Source: Brevirhabdus pacifica (lineage in GTDB: Bacteria; Pseudomonadota; Alphaproteobacteria; Rhodobacterales; Rhodobacteraceae). From it: 64,000 bases of DNA. Under the pieces are notes generated by a model. That model was not told the origin of the DNA and did no database searches. It saw only the letters and a program-made list of their open reading frames with translations. The stretch covers positions 930,001 through 994,000 of the forward strand of contig NZ_PGFI01000011.1 of assembly GCF_002797755.1 (NCBI RefSeq). Direction: 5' to 3'. Shown here one piece after another: positions 15,223-22,614 of this stretch; the stretch's first letter is position 1, and the number at the start of each line of letters is the position of its first letter. Both the position numbers and the translations under genes were made by a program.

Positions 15223-17352
15223 CTAGTTCGTGGCGACCTTGCTGCGCGCGGCCTTCTCGATCGCCTCGAGGACGGCATCTGCCGACAACAGCTCGGGCAG
15301 GACCACGCCCTCGGGGGCGCCGGGGCCGTAGACGGCGTTGAAGGGGATGCCGAAGCGGCCAAAGCTTTCCAGGTAGCGCGAGATCGAGGGGTCGGGCCGG
15401 GTCCAGTCGGCCTGCATCGGGGTTACCCCGTCCGAGGCCAGGGCCTCGGCGACCGGATTACGCTCGATCACCAGGGCCTTGTTGGCCTTGCAGGTCAGGC
15501 ACCAGTCGGCGGTCACGTCGACAAACACCACCTCGCCGGAGGAGACGCGGCGGGCGATGTCGCCCCGGTCGAAGGCCACCCACTGGGTCTTTTCGGCGGG
15601 CGCGTCGAGGGCGGCGCCCGGTTGCATCACCATCGGCACCGCCAGCGCACCCAGCGCCAGCACCGTCACCGCCCCCCAGCGCAGCGCGCCCAGCTTGCGG
15701 ATCATCAACAGACCCACCGCCGCCAGAAGAAGCAGGCCCACGATCATCGCGGCCCGCTGCCCGGCAACACCGGCCAGCACCCAGAAGAGCCAGGTCGCCG
15801 TCAGCGCCAGCAATCCGCCCAGAGCCACCTTGACCAGCAGCATCCACTTGCCCGGCTTGGGCAGGCGGCGCACCAGCCCCGGTTTTGCCGCCACGGCAAA
15901 ATAGGGCAGGGCCAGGCCCACCCCCAGCGCCGTGAAGATGACGAAGATGTCCATCGGCCGCCCCGACAGGGCAAAGGCCACGGCCGTTCCCAGGAAGGGG
16001 GCCGAGCAGGGGGTCGCCAGCACGGCTGCGAAGGCCCCCGTCGCAAAATCCCCGGCATAGCCCGGCTCACCATCGGCCCGCGCCATGCGCGTCTGCCACG
16101 AAGAGGGCAGGTTGATCTCGAACACGCCAAAGAGGTTGGCGGCGAACAGCACCAGCACCACGATCATCACGGTCAGGAACAGCGGGTTCTGGAATTGAAG
16201 GCCCCAGCCCACCGACAGGCCGACCGAGCGCGCGATCAGCGTCGCCGTGGCCAGCACCCACATGAAGGCCAGCACGCCCAGGGCCGACATCAGGAACCCG
16301 CCACGGATGCGCGATAGGCTTTGCCCCTGGCCCTTCACAGCCGAGCTGAGCTTGATCGACAGCACCGGCAGCACGCAGGGCATGACGTTGAGGATCAGGC
16401 CGCCGATCAGCGCGATCAGCGCGATCCAGGCCAGCTCCCCCAGGCCGACTGCGGCCTGCTTCTGCTCGTAGGGCGGGGCGAGGGGGGCATCCGAAAGGCC
16501 CGCCTCCAGGGTCGCCGCGCGCTCTCCGTCGACCACGGTCAGTTGCAGCGGTTTTTGCTCGTCGGAGGAGGAAAGAACCGGGAACTGGACCCAGAGGCTG
16601 CGCCCCTCGTCATCCAGACGAATGTCAGGCGTGCCGAAGGAGGCAAGATCCCCCATCTCGGGGAAGACATCGGGGTTGGTAAAAGGCGTGTCGGAGCGCA
16701 GGCTGGCAGTCAGGGTCTTGGCGTCATTGTCGACATGGGCACCCTCGACCTTGATGCCTGTGCCTTCGCCCTCGGCCGGCACGGTGCGCGCGAAGGTGGC
16801 GATGCGGGCGGCAGCGTCGGTGTCGATGCCCGAGCCCGCGGGCAGGACCAGCGACAGGGTGAAGTTCTCGGGCACGCAGACGTCGGAACAGACCAGCATG
16901 TTGACCGAGGCATTCAGCCGCACCGGCTCGCCCGGTTCCTTCAGCGTCACGCTGAGGGGAAAGACGACCTCGTGCTTGTAGCCGAAATTCTCGATCCCGA
17001 AGGCGCGAAAGCGGTCGGGGGCGGGCCACAGGAACTCGACCCCCTCGACGTTCTCGGACCCTTCCCAGTCGATGGAGGGGGCGATCCCCACCTCGCCGGG
17101 AGAGCGCCAATAGGTTTTCCAGCCGTCCTTGAGCTGCACATCAAGCCCGGCGGAAACCGTCTCGCGGCCCGGTGCGACGCCATTTTCCGCAGTAATCAGA
17201 TGCACTTCGGCGGGGACGCTGCTGTGGGTCTCGGAGGTGGCTGCATCCACGCGCCCGGGCAGGGCCATCCCCGCCAGCGCGACCGCGAAGGCCATCGCCG
17301 CCGCTGCTGCCCTGGCTGTCCCGCTTGCCGGTCGCGTGATCCTGATCGTCAT
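15223..17352 (-). CDS. ScsB/DsbD-type protein-disulfide reductase
   Basis: A 709-residue membrane protein: signal peptide, periplasmic N-terminal domain with the Cys pair in LVCSDVCVPENF, a multi-helix CcdA/DsbD core with NVMPCVLPVLSIKL and ATPCSAPFLGTA, and a C-terminal thioredoxin domain with ADWCLTCKANK. This order is that of ScsB, which passes electrons from cytoplasmic thioredoxin to periplasmic thiols; scs genes were named for suppression of copper sensitivity. GGAGG 7 nt before the ATG at 17352 decides the start, although the frame is open to 17409. It converges on the multicopper oxidase gene. Confidence 0.9.
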   Translation of the reverse strand: MTIRITRPASGTARAAAAAMAFAVALAGMALPGRVDAATSETHSSVPAEVHLITAENGVAPGRETVSAGLDVQLKDGWKTYWRSPGEVGIAPSIDWEGSENVEGVEFLWPAPDRFRAFGIENFGYKHEVVFPLSVTLKEPGEPVRLNASVNMLVCSDVCVPENFTLSLVLPAGSGIDTDAAARIATFARTVPAEGEGTGIKVEGAHVDNDAKTLTASLRSDTPFTNPDVFPEMGDLASFGTPDIRLDDEGRSLWVQFPVLSSSDEQKPLQLTVVDGERAATLEAGLSDAPLAPPYEQKQAAVGLGELAWIALIALIGGLILNVMPCVLPVLSIKLSSAVKGQGQSLSRIRGGFLMSALGVLAFMWVLATATLIARSVGLSVGWGLQFQNPLFLTVMIVVLVLFAANLFGVFEINLPSSWQTRMARADGEPGYAGDFATGAFAAVLATPCSAPFLGTAVAFALSGRPMDIFVIFTALGVGLALPYFAVAAKPGLVRRLPKPGKWMLLVKVALGGLLALTATWLFWVLAGVAGQRAAMIVGLLLLAAVGLLMIRKLGALRWGAVTVLALGALAVPMVMQPGAALDAPAEKTQWVAFDRGDIARRVSSGEVVFVDVTADWCLTCKANKALVIERNPVAEALASDGVTPMQADWTRPDPSISRYLESFGRFGIPFNAVYGPGAPEGVVLPELLSADAVLEAIEKAARSKVATN

Positions 17353-17356
17353 GTAA

Positions 17357-17974
<618 letters not shown>

Positions 17975-18001
17975 CCCGTTAACCAGCTGCCCGAAACCAG
18001 A

Positions 18002-18030
18002 ACGCCCCCGCAGGCAATCTGCGGGGGCGT
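18002..18030. terminator. Hairpin between convergent VOC and L,D-transpeptidase genes
   Basis: A perfect 11-bp stem, ACGCCCCCGCA (18002-18012) and TGCGGGGGCGT (18020-18030), with a 7-nt loop. It lies 28 nt after the VOC stop and 37 nt before the end of the converging gene. No long T-tract. Confidence 0.65.
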
Positions 18031-18066
18031 AAGTCGTGTCCTTGGCTCGGGCGTGGCGCCCCGCGA

Positions 18067-18627
18067 TCAGAAGACGTGGACGCGGGTGCCCAGCGGCACG
18101 CGCTCATAAAGGTCCTGCACGTGGGAATTCAGCATCCGGATGCAGCCGTTCGATACCGACCGCCCGATCGAGCTGGGCTGGGTGGTGCCGTGGATGCGGT
18201 AATAGGTGTCGATGCCATTCTGGTAGAGGTAGAGCGCGCGCGACCCCAGCGGGTTGGTCGGGCCACCGGGCACGCCGTCCGCGAACTGGGCATACTGGTC
18301 GGGGTCCCGTTCGATCATGGCGTCGGTGGGGCGCCAGCTGGGCCACTCGGCCTTGCGCTCGATCACGGCCGAGCCCTTGAACTCCAGCCCCGCCTTGCCG
18401 ACGCCGACGCCGTAGCGGATCGCCTTGCCCGGCTCGGTCACGAGGTAAAGGAAATGCTCCTGCGGGACGACAAGGATGTCGCCGGGGGCGTAATCGGCCT
18501 TCACGCGCACGATCTGGGGCTTGAAACGGTCTTCCAGGACGAAGGGCTTGGACTTGTGGGCGCGGGCGACACCGGCCGAAAAGGGGACGGCCGCGAGGCC
18601 TGCGAGAAACTGGCGTTTGGTAATCAT
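18067..18627 (-). CDS. Exported L,D-transpeptidase (YkuD domain)
   Basis: A 186-residue protein with a TAT-like signal (TKRQFLAGLAAVPFSAGVARA) and a YkuD catalytic domain ending in YRIHGTTQPSSIGRSVSNGC, where His and the nucleophilic Cys of SxGC are present, followed by IRM. L,D-transpeptidases form 3-3 peptidoglycan cross-links or attach lipoproteins in the periplasm. The ATG at 18627 has GGAG 8 nt upstream. A second YkuD gene is divergent 500 bp away and both sit inside a copper-related cluster. Which cell-wall reaction it catalyses cannot be told. Confidence 0.88.
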   Translation of the reverse strand: MITKRQFLAGLAAVPFSAGVARAHKSKPFVLEDRFKPQIVRVKADYAPGDILVVPQEHFLYLVTEPGKAIRYGVGVGKAGLEFKGSAVIERKAEWPSWRPTDAMIERDPDQYAQFADGVPGGPTNPLGSRALYLYQNGIDTYYRIHGTTQPSSIGRSVSNGCIRMLNSHVQDLYERVPLGTRVHVF

Positions 18628-19126
18628 CAACTGCTCCATCGTTTGAGTGGCGCGGAGGCCGCCGGGGCGGCTCCGCTCCGGCCCGGTCCGCCGAGCAGTC
18701 GCGGTGTTGACCCCGTGTCTGCTCGGCGGTGCCCGGACAGGCATTTGTCAAGACAAGGCGCAAGGGCGGCGCCCGGTTCCAGCAAGTTTCCGCCCGCGAC
18801 GATTTGTGATCGAACCGCCACGGCAAGGTGGGGGAGCAGACGGCTGATTTTCATTTTGCCGAGGCCACCCGGGCGGATTCACGGGGAAAATTTCCGTTCT
18901 TCGGCCCGCCACTCCCCGCGCGGAGGCAACATGTCAGGGTTGTGAAAGGGCCGGGCAGGGGGCCGCCCGCCCGCCGGCGGGGTCGGATTTGGGCGATTTC
19001 GGCAAGCAATGGCCGAAACCCGTCGCCTATCGGCCACGCTCACCGCTTTGTGAGTCCGGGCGGTTTGACCCTCCCGCCCCGGAGGGTCCCCATAAACCAT
19101 GTGATCCAGATCCCACGAGGTCAGAC
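18628..19126. other. Intergenic region between the two divergent L,D-transpeptidase genes
   Basis: About 500 bp without a convincing gene. It must hold the promoters of both transpeptidase genes. The only symmetric elements I see are GGAAA-A-TTTCC (18885-18895) and a G+C-rich 12-bp palindrome (18970-18981). An A+T-richer patch lies around 18845-18895. No CueR-type dyad was found here. Confidence 0.5.
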
Positions 19127-19747
19127 ATGAGCGATTCGAACAGATCGACGAAGTTCGGCAGGCGTGCCCTGCTGCGTGCCGGTGCCGCCGGCGGGCTTCT
19201 CGCGGCGCAGGCCCCGCTGTTGCGGGCCCAGACGGCGGCAGAGATCGGCACGCAATCCCCGGCGGAACTCGCGGCCCCTGCCGCCAAGCGCAATGTGTCG
19301 TCCTTCAGGGTCGAGGCGTGGCAGGATCATTTCGACAGCCGCGCAAACGGCATCATCCTGTCGGACACCACCTCACGCATGTTGCAGTACTGGTCCGAGG
19401 ACGGCAGCGTCTACAAGGTCTACCCGACCTCGGTCCCGATGACCGACGATCTGACCCGGCGCGGCTATACCAAGGTGATCCGCAAGGTCGAGGGGCCCTC
19501 CTGGGCGCCCACGCCCTCGATGAAGGAGCGCAATCCCGAGTGGCCCGATTTCGTCGGCCCCGGCCCCGACAACCCGCTGGGCACCCATGCCCTCTATCTC
19601 AGCTGGCAGTATTACCGGATCCACGGGACCAACGACACGCGCAAGATCGGCCGTCGCTCCTCGAACGGGTGCATCGGTCTTTACAACCGCCAGATCGCCG
19701 AGCTTTTCGCGCTGGCCAAGGTCGGAACCCAGGTCAAGCTGATCTGA
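19127..19747 (+). CDS. TAT-exported L,D-transpeptidase (YkuD domain)
   Basis: A 206-residue protein with a twin-arginine signal (KFGRRALLRAGAAGGLLAAQ) and a YkuD domain containing YYRIHGTNDTRKIGRRSSNG followed by the catalytic Cys. It is a distant paralogue of the divergent gene at 18067-18627; both share NPLGxxALYL and the HGT...SNGC core. GAGG lies 6 nt before the ATG at 19127, though the frame is open from 18989. It is followed by cytochrome genes. Role in wall remodelling is by family; a link to copper exposure is inferred from position. Confidence 0.88.
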   Translation: MSDSNRSTKFGRRALLRAGAAGGLLAAQAPLLRAQTAAEIGTQSPAELAAPAAKRNVSSFRVEAWQDHFDSRANGIILSDTTSRMLQYWSEDGSVYKVYPTSVPMTDDLTRRGYTKVIRKVEGPSWAPTPSMKERNPEWPDFVGPGPDNPLGTHALYLSWQYYRIHGTNDTRKIGRRSSNGCIGLYNRQIAELFALAKVGTQVKLI

Positions 19748-19860
19748 CCCGTCGGCGGCAGACGGGGCCTGGGCACGCGTGGCCCGCCCCGGCGCCGCGG
19801 TTGTCAAACGCCCGCAAAGGGCCCAACTTACCCAACACAACGCTGATACAGGCATCATAC

Positions 19861-20319
19861 ATGAACAAGACGATCTGGATCGCGCTTGGCGCGCTCGCGC
19901 TGGGCGGAATTTTCGCCTACCTGCTGACCCCTGCGCCCGTCACCCAGACGGCGGGCCATTCGATGGCGCCGCCCGACACGGCCGGCATCTCGCAGGGCGC
20001 GCCCATCGTCAACGTGGCCCTGCCGGCCGAGCTGTCGGCCGATGCCCAGATCGGCAAGCGCGCCTTCGATGCCAAATGCGCCGAGTGCCATAACGACAAT
20101 GCCGCCGGCCAGAACGGCGTGGCCCCCCCGCTGGTCCACAAGATCTACGAGCCCAGCCACCACGGCGACGGCAGCTTTGTCGCCGCGGCGATGAATGGCG
20201 TGACCTCTCATCATTGGAACTTTGGCAACATGCCTCCGGTAAAGGGTGTCACCCAGGCCGATGCGCGCTACATCGCGACCTACGTTCGTGAACTGCAAAG
20301 GGCCAACGGCATCGATTGA
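19861..20319 (+). CDS. Monoheme c-type cytochrome, membrane-anchored or exported
   Basis: A 152-residue protein: hydrophobic N-terminus (IWIALGALALGGIFAYLL), heme-attachment motif CAECH (Cys73-His77), and a probable Met axial ligand in GNMPPV. The mature part matches class I cytochromes that carry electrons in the periplasm. SHHWNFGNMPPV resembles small cytochromes found beside multicopper oxidases. Its stop overlaps the next start as TGATG, so both are translated together. Only a weak Shine-Dalgarno (ACAGG) is visible. The partner enzyme is unknown. Confidence 0.85.
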   Translation: MNKTIWIALGALALGGIFAYLLTPAPVTQTAGHSMAPPDTAGISQGAPIVNVALPAELSADAQIGKRAFDAKCAECHNDNAAGQNGVAPPLVHKIYEPSHHGDGSFVAAAMNGVTSHHWNFGNMPPVKGVTQADARYIATYVRELQRANGID

Positions 20320-20735
20320 TGGCAAGCGCGCACCGATACGGGACCGCCGCCCTGCGGCTGATGTTCAGGATGCTGCTGAGCATGGCACTGGCCGTGTTCG
20401 CCCTGGCACCCGTGTCCGGCGACGCCCACGCGGAGGCCGAGCCGCATGCGCCGGCCGTCATCGCGCCCGGACTTGCCGAGGATCATCGCGCCCACGCCCA
20501 TCCCGAGCCCCATAACGCCCGCAATTCCGACGAACAATTCGCGTCCTTAGACGTGACCCCGGAGGCAGGGCACTGCCACCCCGGGCTGGATTGCTTCACC
20601 CAAGCGGTGGTGCATCACCAGCCGCTGGGCGCCTTCCTCTACGGGCGGCCCGATCCGACGCTGCCCCAGATGCTGCCGGCCCGTGCCGGCACCTTGCTCC
20701 TGTCAGATCCGCCGCCTCCGCGAAATCGGGCCTGA
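20319..20735 (+). CDS. Unrecognised exported His/Cys-rich small protein
   Basis: A 138-residue protein with a signal peptide (LMFRMLLSMALAVFALAPVS). The mature part has clusters of potential metal ligands: DHRAHAHPEPH, GHCHPGLDC and VVHHQ, then a Pro-rich tail. I do not recognise a family. The ATG overlaps the stop of the cytochrome gene (TGATG), so it belongs to the cytochrome operon. Position between two cytochromes in a copper cluster and the His/Cys content suggest a periplasmic copper-binding or copper-delivery protein; this is inference only. Confidence 0.65.
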   Translation: MASAHRYGTAALRLMFRMLLSMALAVFALAPVSGDAHAEAEPHAPAVIAPGLAEDHRAHAHPEPHNARNSDEQFASLDVTPEAGHCHPGLDCFTQAVVHHQPLGAFLYGRPDPTLPQMLPARAGTLLLSDPPPPRNRA

Positions 20736-20807
20736 TCCGAAATACCAAGACGCCCGGGGTTGCGCGAACCGCCCCCGGTACAGGCACGACTGACAAGGAT
20801 ATCCACG

Positions 20808-21473
20808 ATGAAAACGAAGAACCTCTGGGCCGCCGCTGCGGCAACCCTGGCAATCGCGACGGCCGCAGGCGCCCACAACGGCGCCACCGGCATCGTCAAG
20901 GAACGCATGGAAGCCATGGGCGCCATGGGCAAGGTGATGAAGACCCTGGCCCCGATGATGCGCGGCGAGGCGAAATACGACGCAGAGCAGGTCCGCGAAG
21001 GGGCCCGGACCCTTCGCCAGCATTCGGGCGACGAGGGGCTGACCCGCCTGTTCCCCGACGGCACCACCGGCAAACCTTCCGAGGCCAGCCCCGCGATCTG
21101 GGAACGGCCCGAGGATTTCGCGCGCCTGGCCGATCGTCTGGCAGCCTATGCCGACGGGCTTGAGAAGGCGGCGGACAATCCCCCGGCCAAGGGTGCGGGT
21201 CACGGCGCCGGCGCCATGATGGGCGGCGCCTCGGCAGGCTCGATGATGGGTGCGGCCCCCGCGGGCAATGCCGGTGCGTCCGGCATGATGGGCGGCACGT
21301 CCCCGATGGGCGGCTCGGGCTCTGCGATGATGGGGGGCGGTGCGGCCATGATGGGCAACACCCCGGTCCCCGCGCTTGAGGAACTGGCGGCGATGCCCGT
21401 CAACCAGGTCTTCACCGAGGTCAGCAAGACCTGTGCCGCCTGTCACGGTCAATACCGGCTTGAGGCACGCTGA
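20808..21473 (+). CDS. Cytochrome c' family protein with a Met/Gly-rich insert
   Basis: A 221-residue protein with a signal peptide and the four-helix cytochrome c' pattern: heme motif CAACH at the C-terminus (Cys209-His213). Ordinary cytochromes c' have about 130-150 mature residues. The extra length is a segment at about 128-185 made of Gly, Ala, Ser and repeated MMGG/MMGA/MMGN units, likely disordered and able to bind Cu(I). Cytochromes c' bind NO or carry electrons in the periplasm. The gene stops one base before the start of the diheme cytochrome. Confidence 0.85.
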   Translation: MKTKNLWAAAAATLAIATAAGAHNGATGIVKERMEAMGAMGKVMKTLAPMMRGEAKYDAEQVREGARTLRQHSGDEGLTRLFPDGTTGKPSEASPAIWERPEDFARLADRLAAYADGLEKAADNPPAKGAGHGAGAMMGGASAGSMMGAAPAGNAGASGMMGGTSPMGGSGSAMMGGGAAMMGNTPVPALEELAAMPVNQVFTEVSKTCAACHGQYRLEAR

Positions 21474-21474
21474 C

Positions 21475-22425
21475 ATGCTGCGCAAAGCTGTCGGCCTTGC
21501 CGCCGCCGCCGCGCTGACGGGGGGGGCGGCCGTGGCCGCCCTTGTCGTCTGGCCGGTGGGGCGGACGCCTGACCCGATCCCGCCCGAGGGCAATGTCGAG
21601 CGTGGCGCCTACCTGGCGCGCGCCAGCGGCTGCATCGCCTGCCATACCGACTTCGAGAAAGGGGGCGCCCCGCTTGCCGGCGGCGCGCCGCTGAAGACCG
21701 ATTTCGGGGTATTCTATCCACCCAACCTGACCAGCGACAAGGTCCACGGCATCGGCGACTGGAGCCGGGAGGATTTCGCCAAGGCGATCCGCCAGGGCGT
21801 CTCCCCCGAGGGGGAACCCTACTACCCGACCTTCACCTATCCGTTCTACGCCAACTTCACGGACCAGGACATCGCCGACCTTTACGCCGCCTTCACCACG
21901 GTTCCCCCCGTGGCCGAGGAGACGCCCGAGCATGAGGTTTCCTTTCCCTTCGATCAGCGTTGGGGTCTGAAGCTGTGGCGCGCCTCCTTCCTGGAACGGC
22001 CGCTGACCGATCCCGACCCGGGGCGGTCCGAGCTGTGGAACCGCGGCAAGGAGCTGGTGAACGGGGCCGCCCATTGCGGGGCCTGCCACACCGGGCGCAA
22101 CTTTGCCGGCGCGCGGGTCTCCGAGGCGCGGTTCGAGGGCAGCGACTCGCTGCCCGGCGGGCGCAAGTCGCCCTCGATCCGGGCCCGCGACCTGCGCGAA
22201 CGGGGCTGGACCGTCTCCAACCTGGCCTATGCGCTTCAGACCGGCCTGACGCCCGAGGGGGACGCCTTCGGCGGGTCGATGGCCGAGGTGGTGCAGAACG
22301 GCACCTCCTTCCTGCGCCAAGAGGATCTGACCGCGATGGCCACCTACCTGCTGGAGGCCGAGGCCGTTGATACGGCCATGTCGGGGGCCGCAGATCCCGC
22401 GCCCGAGGCGACGGTCGTCGATTGA
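21475..22425 (+). CDS. Diheme c-type cytochrome
   Basis: A 316-residue protein with an N-terminal hydrophobic signal or anchor and two class I cytochrome domains: CIACH in the first half and CGACH in the second. It resembles the cytochrome subunits of periplasmic dehydrogenases (for example alcohol or sorbitol dehydrogenase) and related oxidase-linked diheme proteins. No dehydrogenase subunit is adjacent. It directly follows the cytochrome c' gene and ends in front of the copA promoter region, so it is the last gene of the cytochrome operon. Electron partner unknown; the multicopper oxidase or a terminal oxidase are candidates. Confidence 0.85.
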   Translation: MLRKAVGLAAAAALTGGAAVAALVVWPVGRTPDPIPPEGNVERGAYLARASGCIACHTDFEKGGAPLAGGAPLKTDFGVFYPPNLTSDKVHGIGDWSREDFAKAIRQGVSPEGEPYYPTFTYPFYANFTDQDIADLYAAFTTVPPVAEETPEHEVSFPFDQRWGLKLWRASFLERPLTDPDPGRSELWNRGKELVNGAAHCGACHTGRNFAGARVSEARFEGSDSLPGGRKSPSIRARDLRERGWTVSNLAYALQTGLTPEGDAFGGSMAEVVQNGTSFLRQEDLTAMATYLLEAEAVDTAMSGAADPAPEATVVD

Positions 22426-22448
22426 TCCCTGACCTTTCATGATCCGCA

Positions 22449-22477
22449 GGGGCGCCGGTTTGACCAACCGGCGCCCC
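22449..22477 (+). terminator. Strong hairpin after the diheme cytochrome
   Basis: Perfect 12-bp stem (GGGGCGCCGGTT at 22449-22460, AACCGGCGCCCC at 22466-22477) with a TGACC loop, 23 nt after the stop codon. No T-tract follows. It separates the cytochrome operon from the copA promoter. Confidence 0.6.
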
Positions 22478-22520
22478 CGCACTCCCCCTGCGACGCCGTG
22501 TTCCCCGCGTCCCGAAGATG

Positions 22521-22536
22521 GTCACGCATGCGTGAC
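22521..22536. promoter_or_regulatory. Perfect 16-bp palindrome upstream of the copA promoter
   Basis: GTCACGCATGCGTGAC is fully symmetric, with its end 15 bp before the -35 of the CueR-type promoter. It does not resemble the CueR dyad, so a second regulator may bind here. No candidate protein is evident from the window. Confidence 0.4.
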
Positions 22537-22551
22537 CGGCGCTTCTCGCCC

Positions 22552-22582
22552 TTGACCTTCCAGTAACTGGAATACCTAGAGT
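22552..22582 (+). promoter_or_regulatory. CueR-type copA promoter with 19-bp spacer
   Basis: TTGACC (-35, 22552-22557) and TAGAGT (-10, 22577-22582) are 19 bp apart, the long spacer typical of MerR-family activated promoters. The spacer contains the dyad TTCCAGTAACTGGAA (22558-22572), close to the CueR operator core (CCTTCC-N7-GGAAGG). It precedes copA by about 33 bp, and a CueR gene follows copA. Confidence 0.85.
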
Positions 22583-22614
22583 CGGAACAGCCACACCAAT
22601 CCGCGGGGCCCCCC

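Noticed and set aside
18970-18981. 12-bp palindrome CCCGCCGGCGGG between the L,D-transpeptidase genes.
   Set aside because: Pure G+C symmetry is common at this base composition and nothing else supports a site.
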